Source of the DNA: Chrysochromulina parva
Lineage: Eukaryota; Haptophyta; Prymnesiales; Chrysochromulinaceae
Length of the DNA stretch: 14,800 nucleotides
Direction: 5' to 3'
Assembly (NCBI GenBank): GCA_002887195.1
Contig: PJAB01001397.1
Span: 1-14,800 of the forward strand
Each line of letters begins with the position of its first letter. Positions within the stretch are counted from its first letter, which is position 1. The translations under genes were made by a program, and so were the position numbers. Shown here one piece after another: positions 1 to 7,228 of the stretch. The notes beneath the pieces were generated by a model that had not been told where the DNA came from, did not search any database, and saw only the letters and a list, made by a program, of their open reading frames with translations.

Positions 1-205
1 CGCCTTCTCCGCCGCAGCTGCCTTCGCCTCCGCGTCAGCTTTTGCTTGTAATTCCTCGATGGCCGCCTTCGCCTCTGCAGCCGCCTTTGCCTCCGCAGCC
101 GCCTTCGCCTCCGCAGCCGCTTTCGCCTCCGCAGCCGCCTTCTCCGCCGCAGCTGCCTTCGCCTCCGCGTCAGCTTTTGCCTGTAATTCCTCGATGGCCG
201 CCTTT
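1..205 (-). repeat. 135-bp tandem repeat in the coiled-coil gene
   Basis: The sequence at 1-75 recurs at 136-210 with only a few single-base changes, for example CAA against CAG for the same Gln. The unit is 45 codons and reads as AIEELQAKADAEAKAAAAEKA followed by AAEAK heptad-like repeats. The array continues past the left edge, so the copy number is unknown. Near identity between copies indicates recent expansion or gene conversion. A 45-residue period is close to four hendecads, which fits an extended helical rod. Confidence 0.85.
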
Positions 206-1875
206 GCCTCCGCTGCCGCCTTTGCCTCCGCTGCCACAATGCGTGCCTGTGCGTCCGCGACCTCCTGCTCTAACTTCCTCAAGCGCGCTTGCACCTCTGA
301 CCGCACGCGCGCCTCCGTCTCCGCCTTCTCAGCTGCTGCTCTTCGCTCGGCCTCCGCCTGTGCCTTCTTCGCCGCCTCCTCCGCAGCCTTCTTTGCCTCT
401 GCTGCTCGCTCGGCCTCCGCAGCCTGCTTCGCCACATGGGCCTCGGCGGCGGCGATGGCGTCGGCATCGTCAATGTCTATCACCGCCCCCGCCCCCGCGA
501 CCACAGCGGCCGCCTTGGCCTCCGCCGCCGCCGCCTTAGCCTCCTCGGCTTGCACCTTCAAGGATCGCTCAATGACCATCTCGCGCTGTGCTGCCGCGAG
601 TCGAGCCTTGAGCTGCTCGATCTCGAGCTCCTCAGATAAGCTTGAGATTCGCCCGAGCGCTGCTTGCGACGCCTCGGGCGACAATGAGAGCTCGCTCCAC
701 GCTCCGCCGACCGCCTTGGATGGCGATGTCGGAGCCGACGGCGCCGGTGCAGCCGCTACTACAGGTCGCCATAGTAGATCGCCTGGTCGGATGGGTGAAT
801 AGCCTGCGAGCCCGCAGCTCTCGACCATCTTGAATACCTTGCCGCTCAAGAAGACGTGTTCCCCTCTCTGGTAGACTTTGGCAGGGTCGTAGGGTGGAAT
901 CGATAGGTCTTGCTCCACTGGCGCCGCCGCGGCTTCCTCTGCGATCGCATCTGAGGCTGGGTTGCCCGACGCCACTGCCTCGGCTGCGGCCGTGGCAGGA
1001 GCCACGTGCTTCAGCCGCACTCCTTGCTGAATCTCAGAGAGGAGACCGCCGCCGCCACCGCCGCCACTGCCGCCACCGCCGCCACCGCCGCTATCCGGCC
1101 GCCAGGACTGTGCGGCGCTAGCACTGCTGGCGCTGCTGGCGCCGCCGCTGCCGGCGCTACTGCTGCGGCTCGCGGAGTCCTTCGGCTCCGAAGGTGTCTT
1201 GCGCAGGACGGCGTTCTGAATCTCGAGGTTGAGAGCTTGCTTGGGCGGCTGCGCCTCGTTCTTCGAGGTGGCTGCCTGGAAGCTTGGCGAGGAAGATGCC
1301 TTCGCTTTTGCCGCCGCCTGCTGCGCCTGCCGCTTCTCCTCAGGTACCAGCGACGAAATGACCGCGAGCGGAGAGATGGTCTCAGCCGGTGTGCCCGCCG
1401 CCGCCGCCGCCTCCCACGGCTGGAGCGCCCACGCGAGACGAGGAGCATCGTAGTCATCCACGTCCTCGTGCTCGGACTTCTTGCGGCCGCACTTGCAGAT
1501 GCCAAAGCGGTCGGCGGTGAGGTCGACGCGATAGCGTGCGCACTTGCGCGGCGAGGTAGGTGCCGCCTCGTTGAGCGTTTCCTCGAGCTTCCGGAAGCGG
1601 AATCGCAACTCGTTCGTGTCCGGGACCAAGGGCGAAGTATCGGAAAGGGCCTCAGCCTTTGGGTTCGGCGTCGGCGGGTTGCGCGACTTGAGCTCAAATC
1701 CAGCCATGAAGCCCGAAGGCTTTGGGCTCCGCGTGGGCGAATTGTTCGTCTTGAGGATTTTGGCCTCCTTTTCCAGCTGGAACTCCTTCTTCCGAAGCGC
1801 GTTGATCTCGGCTCGCAGCCGAGCTATCTCCCGGACCTCAGGCGAGACCGGTGCTGGAGAGCACCCGTCCATCAT
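1..1875 (-). CDS. Coiled-coil protein with Cys/His motif and CBM5/12-like module (C-terminus off window)
   Basis: A continuous frame of 625 codons runs from ATG at 1875 to the window edge without a stop, so the C-terminus is missing. A second in-frame ATG follows at once, and an in-frame TAA lies just upstream (1890-1888). Residues 12-43 form a short charged helix. Residues 112-136 hold a Cys/His motif (C112, C127, C129, H136; core FGICKCGRKKSEH) that looks zinc-binding. Gly-rich residues 262-277 are a linker. Residues 329-371 (YDPAKVYQRGEHVF, then GKVFKMVES, ending LLWRPV) have the spacing and aromatics of the small CBM5/12 chitin-binding fold. From about residue 415 the chain is an Ala/Glu/Lys-rich coiled coil ending in 45-residue repeats. 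No signal peptide or membrane segment is visible, so it is probably intracellular. No introns are needed. The product is not recognised; a scaffold or filament role is inference only. Confidence 0.8.
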   Translation of the reverse strand, partial: MMDGCSPAPVSPEVREIARLRAEINALRKKEFQLEKEAKILKTNNSPTRSPKPSGFMAGFELKSRNPPTPNPKAEALSDTSPLVPDTNELRFRFRKLEETLNEAAPTSPRKCARYRVDLTADRFGICKCGRKKSEHEDVDDYDAPRLAWALQPWEAAAAAGTPAETISPLAVISSLVPEEKRQAQQAAAKAKASSSPSFQAATSKNEAQPPKQALNLEIQNAVLRKTPSEPKDSASRSSSAGSGGASSASSASAAQSWRPDSGGGGGGGSGGGGGGGLLSEIQQGVRLKHVAPATAAAEAVASGNPASDAIAEEAAAAPVEQDLSIPPYDPAKVYQRGEHVFLSGKVFKMVESCGLAGYSPIRPGDLLWRPVVAAAPAPSAPTSPSKAVGGAWSELSLSPEASQAALGRISSLSEELEIEQLKARLAAAQREMVIERSLKVQAEEAKAAAAEAKAAAVVAGAGAVIDIDDADAIAAAEAHVAKQAAEAERAAEAKKAAEEAAKKAQAEAERRAAAEKAETEARVRSEVQARLRKLEQEVADAQARIVAAEAKAAAEAKAAIEELQAKADAEAKAAAAEKAAAEAKAAAEAKAAAEAKAAAEAKAAIEELQAKADAEAKAAAAEKA

Positions 1876-2105
1876 TATTCGCGCGTGTTAGCCAGGAGTA
1901 CCCAGGAGCTCCGTTACCTTCGCCAAATTTCCGCTCTTCTCAGCGGACCCTTGACGAAACGAAGGTTTGACGCTGTTTCTCGTCTGTAAACAAGGTCCAG
2001 TTGTTGACACACGTGTTGTGAACGATGAAACAGCTCTGTGTGAAACGGCTGTGAGCCGGAGCTTGCGGTTCCCGTGATTCACAGTTGAAAAGGTCGTGCC
2101 TGTCG
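1876..2105. promoter_or_regulatory. Divergent promoter region between the two coiled-coil genes
   Basis: These 230 bp separate start codons on opposite strands (1875 minus, 2106 plus), so both promoters and 5' leaders must lie here or overlap the genes. The stretch is less GC-rich than the flanking coding DNA. It holds a palindromic ACACGTGT with a CACGTG E-box/G-box core at 2010-2015. No TATA box is evident. Regulatory function is inferred from position only. Confidence 0.55.
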
Positions 2106-5100
2106 ATGAAACGATTGAAGCCCATGGACGACGACTCTTCTTTCTTGGAAGGAAGCTTGATGGCGGCCCGCTCGACGAGTGCGGCACTGATCAGCTTCGA
2201 CGATCTGGACGATGATGGGTTCACACGACCTATTCACGTCGTGCAGCCAGTCGTCACCCAGCAGCCTCCGACTCAGGCAATCTTGGAGGACCCGCTCGAC
2301 GATGCCTTCTTTTTCCCTCGAGCAGCAGCTGCCGCCGAGGCAGCAGTGGCAGCAGCGGCACAACGCGAGCCGCCACCTGAGGCTTCAGCTCATCATTCGG
2401 GTGCCGTCGAGGCTCCAGCGGAGCCCGCCACGGCTCGCCTTGCCGACGCTGGCGGACCTGCGGAAGCGCACGCAAACCTGCCGGCACCAGCAACCCGGCC
2501 TCTGCCGGTGTCGGAGTTCTCAGTGTACTCGCCGAGCGCGACTGCGTCGACGCCGGTGCGCAACGCTGCTACTATGCTCGAGGTGCCTCTGAGCCCGGCA
2601 GAGCGCGCGTCGGCACGCTCATTAGTTGCGAGCCTGCTCGCCCAAGACACGGGCTCGCCGGTAGCTGCCTCCCCATTCTTCTCACCCGGCGGCACAGCTG
2701 AGGTCGGGTACGAGCCCTTGCCTGCGATTGCGGCCGAAGAGATTACCGCTGAGGTGCTCTTCGATGTCGACGCGTCAGCGAGGACGGACCGAGAGGTCTG
2801 GCGCAGCAGCTTTAGTGCCAGCAGCGATCGCATCGCACGAGGAGGAGGCGACCTTGGAGGCGACCTTGGCGGCGCAAACGGCCAGGGCGGCGGCGACGGT
2901 GGAGCCGATGGCCGTGGCAGCTTCCATCAGTCTCGAACCGGAATTGATGCCGAGGGTGATGCCCATGGCAGCCTCCCCACACCACGGCGGCTGTCGCTGT
3001 CGAACGCCTCTCCGGATGGCCTCCCTCATCAGTCGGATGGCCTCCCTCATCAGTCGGATGGCCTCCCTCATCAGTCGAAAGCCTCTCCGGATGGCCTCCC
3101 TCATCAGTCGGATGGCCTCCCTCATCAGTCGGATGGCCTCCCTCATCAGTCGGATGGCCTCCCTCATCAGTCGGATGGCCTCCCTCATCAGTCGAAAGCC
3201 TCTCCGGAGTTTGATGCGGCCGCGGCTCAGGATGATGCTGCGCCGGGAGGCTCGGCAACGATAGCTGCGCAGGATGCGGCGACGAGCGCCGTCATGAGCT
3301 CTATCGTCGCGGCCTCCTGCATCTCGCCCATCTCGTCCATCTCGTCATCCATCTCGTCCTCTGTCGTCGCGGCCTCCTGCAGTGTCTCCTGCAGTGGCCT
3401 CGGGATCGCTTGTGCCCATGCTGCCTCCGCCGCCGCCCCTGCCGCTGCTGCCTCCGCCGCCGCCCCTGCCGCTGCTGCCTCCGCCGTCGCCCCTGCCGCT
3501 GCTGCCTCCGCCGTCGCCCCTGCCTCCAGAGCCCCCAAAGGCAACGCCGTGCGTTCGCTGGAGCCGCCGCTGTCGTCGTCGTCGTCATCGTCGTCGTCTG
3601 TATCGTCCGTAGCACGCGCGTCATCGTCATCATCAGCGGCGGCAGCTCATCAGCAGGCTTCGGCGGAGAAGGAGGCGGCAGCGTGGACAGCGGCGGTGGA
3701 GATGGCCTCTTCCGAGGTGGACAGTGCTCGTTACGGCGCTCTCTCACCGAACGCGGCGCCAGCGGCGGTGACTGTCCTCTCACCGGCAGCCTACTTTGCG
3801 CTGCCGAATGGAAATTCCGTCCGGCCGCCGCCTTCGAAGGCTGCCTCGTCAGCCCCTCGTGGGGGAGTCAGCGCTCGGTACGGCGCCTTTGCTGGTGCCC
3901 GGTACGGCGTTGCTTCGTCAGCCCCTCGTGGGGGAGCCAGCGCTCGGTACGGCGCTCGCATGGGCGCCCGGGACGGCGCCTGGGTCGCCGTCGGCCGTGG
4001 TGGAATGAGCTCATCGCATGGCTACCACACGGAGCCTCGCGAGCCAGCAGCGGGCATCGCTGCTGCTGCGAAGGCCGGGGAGGGAGAGGAGTTGCCGTTC
4101 TTCGAGCAGTTGGCACGCGGCTTGGCTGCGTTCTTCTCACCGCCGCCGCCCGTGCGTCCCGCCGCTGGTACACGAACAGCCTCCGCCGCCTCCGCCCCCT
4201 CCGCCACCTCCGCCACCTCCGCCACCTCCGCCGCCTATGCCTCACATGCCGCCCTACCGGCCACGCCTGTCCCGTCGCTGGTGCGGACGCCAGCGGCTTT
4301 GGCGTCGGCGCCGCTACCGACGTCGGCACTGCTCGACGTGACGTGGGCAGAGCGACCCGACGAAGTGGCCGAGCTGCTACGTCAATCTCGTCCATCTCGT
4401 CAATCACGTGACGAAGTGGCCGAGCTGCTACGTCAATCTCGTCAATCACGTCAATCACGTGACGAAGTGGCCGAGCTGCTGCGCGCCGTAGGCGGCACTG
4501 CTGCCGCCTCCGGCGCCGGCGCCGGAGCTCATGCCAGGTCGACTGGTGCGTTGGCGTCCAAGGCTTTCCCACAGGGATGCAGCAGCGCCGAGGGAGCTCA
4601 TGACGGCGCCTCTGCCCATAACGGCGCTCGACGGGGCCGGGGAGTGCTCGCAGCCCACAACGGCGCTTGGGGTCTGGTGGCCGCCGCATTTATGCACGTG
4701 CTCGAGAAGAGTGCCTTCGAGGAGGCCTTGGGCGCCGAGATGGGCGCCGATCAGCCAGCGCGCTCGGCCAGCGCGTGGGAGGACAGCCAGCGGTTACAAA
4801 GGGAGGGTCTCGCAGCCAACCGCTGCGGCGCCTTCGCCGATGCATGCGGACTCTTTGAGGAGTCCTTCCTAATTTGGCCACGCGCATCCACCCTCATTTC
4901 GTGCGCCAATATGCTGCTCAAGCATGGCGAGCTGTGCGGTGCGCGTGCGCTGTACGAGGCTCTGCTCAGCGCATCGGAGCAGAGCGCATCGGTGCTCGAG
5001 GAGCCGAGAGATGGGCTGCGAACCAAGAGACGGGCAAGCTTGATCAACGGCCAGTCCCCCAGCGGCCACACCTCTGTGTTCACACCTCTGTATTCACAGT

Positions 5101-6779
5101 CCCCCAGCGGCCACACCTATTGCGCCAGCGGCCACACCTATTACGCCAACGGCCACGCAACGGCCGAGCTGGGCGACGAGATGGACGAGATGAACGAGAT
5201 GGGGGAGTACAACAACAGCGGCAGCGTCTACGGCAGTGGCGGCAGCGTCTACGGCAGCGGCGGCGGCACTGGCGGTACTGGCGGCGCTGGCGGCGCTGGC
5301 GGGCTGTGCCTCACGTGGCGGGAACGTGAGGTCGTCATTCGAAAGCGGAGCGAATGCCTCTCGCGCGAGCTCACACGCACCCAGGCCGCTACTGAGCACG
5401 GGACCCATGCCGCCACGCTTCGTGCGCATCTCGCCCATCTCGAGGCGCAGATTGCGCAGCTCGAGCGATCTCGAGCGTCGGAGCATCGCGAGGCGGTGCG
5501 CCAGGCGCAGCAGGTGGCGTACCGGCAGCTCGAAGCGGAGATTTCGCAGCGCTACGTGGCCGAGGAGCGCGCAGCACGCGCCGAGGCCGAGGTGAAGCGG
5601 CTGCGGTCGGAGTTGGAACGCGAGCGCACAGCGGGGCTCTCCCCCGACGGGGTGGCGCATTATGAGCGGCTGATACGGACGCTCACCGGCGCGTTGGGGG
5701 CGGAGGTGGACGCCCTCGAGGCCGAAGTGGCGCGGCTTGCGCGCGCCGAGGCGGCCTCCCTACAATGCGCCGCCAAAGCGGCGGCCGAGGCGGCCAAGAT
5801 GAAGCTAATCTTTGAGGAGACGCAGGTGGACGCGGCACAGCTCAGCCGTGCTCTGGCCATCGCGCGGCGTGCGCAGCAGCAGGCGACGAAGGAGAAGGAG
5901 CTTGCGGAGGCGAGGGCGGCGCGCGCGTTGGAGGAGGTCGATTCGATCGCGGCACGGGCGCAGCAAGAGGCGGAAGCGAAGGCGGCGAGTGCGGCGGCTG
6001 AGGCGGTCAAAGAGGCGGCCGCCGAGCGCAAAGAGTTGATCGCGAGTGCCGCAGCAATGCACAAGGAGTTCGAGACGAAACTTTTGGCGGCGAGGCGCGA
6101 GGCCGCGGCGGCCAAGAGCGAGGCAAAGCGCGCGGCCGACAAGGCGAAAGAGGAGGCGGAGCTTGCTGCTCAAGAGAGTGCGGCGCGTGTGCGCGCGGAG
6201 AGCGAGGAGGCTCTAGAGAGGAGGCTCGACGAAGCGCGTGCGCGCCTCGTCACTGTAGACAAGGCCACCGCCGCCGAGGCTGCCAGGCGATCGTCGGCCG
6301 AGGCTGCGGCGCGCGTCGCCCAGGCTGCTGCCAAGGCGACCGAGGAGAAGGCCACCGAGGCGCTCGAGACAGCGCGCGTCGAGCACAGCAAGGACTTGCG
6401 CCGGTTGCGCGCGTCGCTCGACGCGACTGTCGCGACGCTCACGCTCGAGCTCGGAGTGTCGGACCTGAACGTGGCTCAGACGGCCGCATGGGCGCAGGCG
6501 GAGCAGCAGCTCGCCCAGAAGGGACGCACACAGCGGCGCGAGATGCAAAAGGAGATCCAGAAGCACTCTGACGAAGCCCAACGGCTCCGGCGCGAGCTCG
6601 GCAGGCTGCAGGCGCAGGCGCAGGCGCAGGCCCAGGCGCAGGCAGAGGCTTTCCTCTACGGTGAGCCGCCGGAGCAACCTGCCGAGGCCGGTGCAGCTCA
6701 CGCCGTGGCGCCGGCGCCGGCGCCGGCATCCTTTCCGGCGCCTGCGCCTGTACGTGCGGCCTGGGAAGACGCTGTGTGA
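2106..6779 (+). CDS. Large low-complexity protein with TPR-like pair and long C-terminal coiled coil
   Basis: The frame is open from 2055 to TGA at 6777-6779. The first ATG at 2106 gives 1557 residues; ATG 2124 (followed by GAC) is an alternative start. Residues 1-300 are acidic and Ala/Pro-rich. Residues 303-363 carry eight DGLPHQS repeats. Residues 390-550 are Ala- and Ser-rich with long Ser runs. Residues 575-660 repeat ARYGA-type motifs. Residues 752-794 carry 17-residue DEVAELLRQSR repeats. About residues 893-956 (REGLAANRCGAFADACGLFE, then ANMLLKHGE and ALYEALL) resemble two TPR helix pairs. Residues about 1072-1512 form a continuous coiled coil, then an Ala/Gln run and a Pro/Ala tail. 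No signal peptide or membrane segment is seen. It may be a cytoskeletal or organelle scaffold; the family is not recognised. Part of the repeat-rich N-terminal half could be an unrecognised intron, because high GC keeps frames open. Confidence 0.7.
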   Translation: MKRLKPMDDDSSFLEGSLMAARSTSAALISFDDLDDDGFTRPIHVVQPVVTQQPPTQAILEDPLDDAFFFPRAAAAAEAAVAAAAQREPPPEASAHHSGAVEAPAEPATARLADAGGPAEAHANLPAPATRPLPVSEFSVYSPSATASTPVRNAATMLEVPLSPAERASARSLVASLLAQDTGSPVAASPFFSPGGTAEVGYEPLPAIAAEEITAEVLFDVDASARTDREVWRSSFSASSDRIARGGGDLGGDLGGANGQGGGDGGADGRGSFHQSRTGIDAEGDAHGSLPTPRRLSLSNASPDGLPHQSDGLPHQSDGLPHQSKASPDGLPHQSDGLPHQSDGLPHQSDGLPHQSDGLPHQSKASPEFDAAAAQDDAAPGGSATIAAQDAATSAVMSSIVAASCISPISSISSSISSSVVAASCSVSCSGLGIACAHAASAAAPAAAASAAAPAAAASAVAPAAAASAVAPASRAPKGNAVRSLEPPLSSSSSSSSSVSSVARASSSSSAAAAHQQASAEKEAAAWTAAVEMASSEVDSARYGALSPNAAPAAVTVLSPAAYFALPNGNSVRPPPSKAASSAPRGGVSARYGAFAGARYGVASSAPRGGASARYGARMGARDGAWVAVGRGGMSSSHGYHTEPREPAAGIAAAAKAGEGEELPFFEQLARGLAAFFSPPPPVRPAAGTRTASAASAPSATSATSATSAAYASHAALPATPVPSLVRTPAALASAPLPTSALLDVTWAERPDEVAELLRQSRPSRQSRDEVAELLRQSRQSRQSRDEVAELLRAVGGTAAASGAGAGAHARSTGALASKAFPQGCSSAEGAHDGASAHNGARRGRGVLAAHNGAWGLVAAAFMHVLEKSAFEEALGAEMGADQPARSASAWEDSQRLQREGLAANRCGAFADACGLFEESFLIWPRASTLISCANMLLKHGELCGARALYEALLSASEQSASVLEEPRDGLRTKRRASLINGQSPSGHTSVFTPLYSQSPSGHTYCASGHTYYANGHATAELGDEMDEMNEMGEYNNSGSVYGSGGSVYGSGGGTGGTGGAGGAGGLCLTWREREVVIRKRSECLSRELTRTQAATEHGTHAATLRAHLAHLEAQIAQLERSRASEHREAVRQAQQVAYRQLEAEISQRYVAEERAARAEAEVKRLRSELERERTAGLSPDGVAHYERLIRTLTGALGAEVDALEAEVARLARAEAASLQCAAKAAAEAAKMKLIFEETQVDAAQLSRALAIARRAQQQATKEKELAEARAARALEEVDSIAARAQQEAEAKAASAAAEAVKEAAAERKELIASAAAMHKEFETKLLAARREAAAAKSEAKRAADKAKEEAELAAQESAARVRAESEEALERRLDEARARLVTVDKATAAEAARRSSAEAAARVAQAAAKATEEKATEALETARVEHSKDLRRLRASLDATVATLTLELGVSDLNVAQTAAWAQAEQQLAQKGRTQRREMQKEIQKHSDEAQRLRRELGRLQAQAQAQAQAQAEAFLYGEPPEQPAEAGAAHAVAPAPAPASFPAPAPVRAAWEDAV
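3000..3208 (+). repeat. 21-bp tandem repeats encoding DGLPHQS
   Basis: Eight copies of a 21-bp unit sit in two blocks, three from 3014 and five from 3089. Each block is preceded by a TCGAAMGCCTCTCC spacer, which recurs a third time after the last unit. In the gene frame each copy reads DGLPHQS. The unit closely matches the 3' end of myosin intron 4. Open frames on the other strand here are by-products of the repeat. Confidence 0.9.
3416..3530 (+). repeat. Imperfect Ala/Pro-coding tandem repeat
   Basis: A 30-bp-scale unit built on CTGCCTCCGCCGYCGCCCCTGC is repeated about four times. It encodes an Ala-rich tract with AAPAAAAS motifs. The coding frame is the one shared with the rest of the 2106-6779 gene. 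Pro-rich readings in the other plus frame are shadows. Confidence 0.7.
3846..3960 (+). repeat. 69-bp repeat encoding SSAPRGG(V/A)SARYGA
   Basis: The stretch from 3846 recurs from 3915, a period of 69 bp (23 codons), with a Val to Ala change. Both copies read SSAPRGG followed by SARYGA. Related short motifs (SARYGA, GARYGV, HDGA, HNGA) lie on both sides, from about 3720 to 4670, suggesting repeated small duplications within this exon. Confidence 0.75.
4359..4487 (+). repeat. 51-bp repeat encoding DEVAELLRQSR units
   Basis: Units start at 4359, 4410 and 4461, the last truncated after 27 bp. Each full unit is 17 codons (DEVAELLRQSR plus a PSRQSR or QSRQSR extension). The extension is itself made of a 9-bp CGTCAATCW repeat, and each junction carries CACGTG. 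The phase is kept, so this is consistent with coding sequence. Confidence 0.85.
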
Positions 6780-7228
6780 AGACGCTGTGGGAAGATGCTG
6801 TCTGACCGGCAGGGCCAGATCACAAAGCTGTCCGTAGACTCGTCGCCGACTTCCGACGCGACTCCCTTCACGAGCGCCTCGTACCGCCCCTCGACGGCGC
6901 GACCGTCCGGGTCCGCGCACCGCGCCGAGTCGACGCGAACGTAGAATTTCAAGAATGTAGGATTCGATTATCTCTCCGCGCGACACGCGGCACGGGTCTG
7001 AGAGATACGTAGGACCAAATGAAACCTTGGCAGTGCGGTCGTTTATCAATGGGAGTTTGAAGAAGCCTCTCGACCCTGCCTCCGCGCACGTTTCACACCG
7101 ATTACAAGCACCTATAGACGGGCGACACGCATCTCCGGACACGTCTCGCCACAGCCACTTTCTCTTCGAGAGGGGGCACGTATGTGTCGCGCGGTCTGCC
7201 GCGCACCCCCCTGCAGCCCTGTGCCTCC
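6780..7228. other. Convergent spacer, no gene seen
   Basis: These 449 bp lie between the stop of the plus-strand coiled-coil gene and the stop of the minus-strand Arp2 gene, so they hold two 3' UTRs. The motif GAAGACGCTGTG is tandemly repeated across the upstream stop codon (about 6766-6802, three imperfect copies). The middle (about 6945-7080) is noticeably more AT-rich. No AATAAA signal, RNA gene or ATG-started open frame with credible content was found. Confidence 0.6.

Noticed and set aside
42..1121. Plus-strand Pro/Ala- and Arg-rich open frames
   Set aside because: They lie opposite the minus-strand coiled-coil gene, have no domain-like content, and follow from its GC-rich Ala/Glu codons.
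2085..2105. TTG at 2085 as start of the large plus-strand gene
   Set aside because: A non-ATG start is unlikely in a nuclear eukaryotic gene; ATG at 2106 is in frame and close by.
2775..3258. Minus-strand frames reading MREAIRL and STDEGGHP repeats
   Set aside because: They are the complement of the 21-bp repeat array; a 21-bp repeat keeps all frames open if one copy has no stop. No other support.
4404..4465. Repeated CACGTG as regulatory E-boxes
   Set aside because: They are part of the 51-bp coding repeat; CACGTG is common by chance in such GC-rich DNA.
6698..6952. Minus-strand frame with credible-looking residues (KFYVRVDSARCADPDGRA)
   Set aside because: It begins at TTG with no in-frame ATG, runs antisense into the end of the large gene, and no upstream exon could be found. 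It could be a fragment of something, but cannot be supported.
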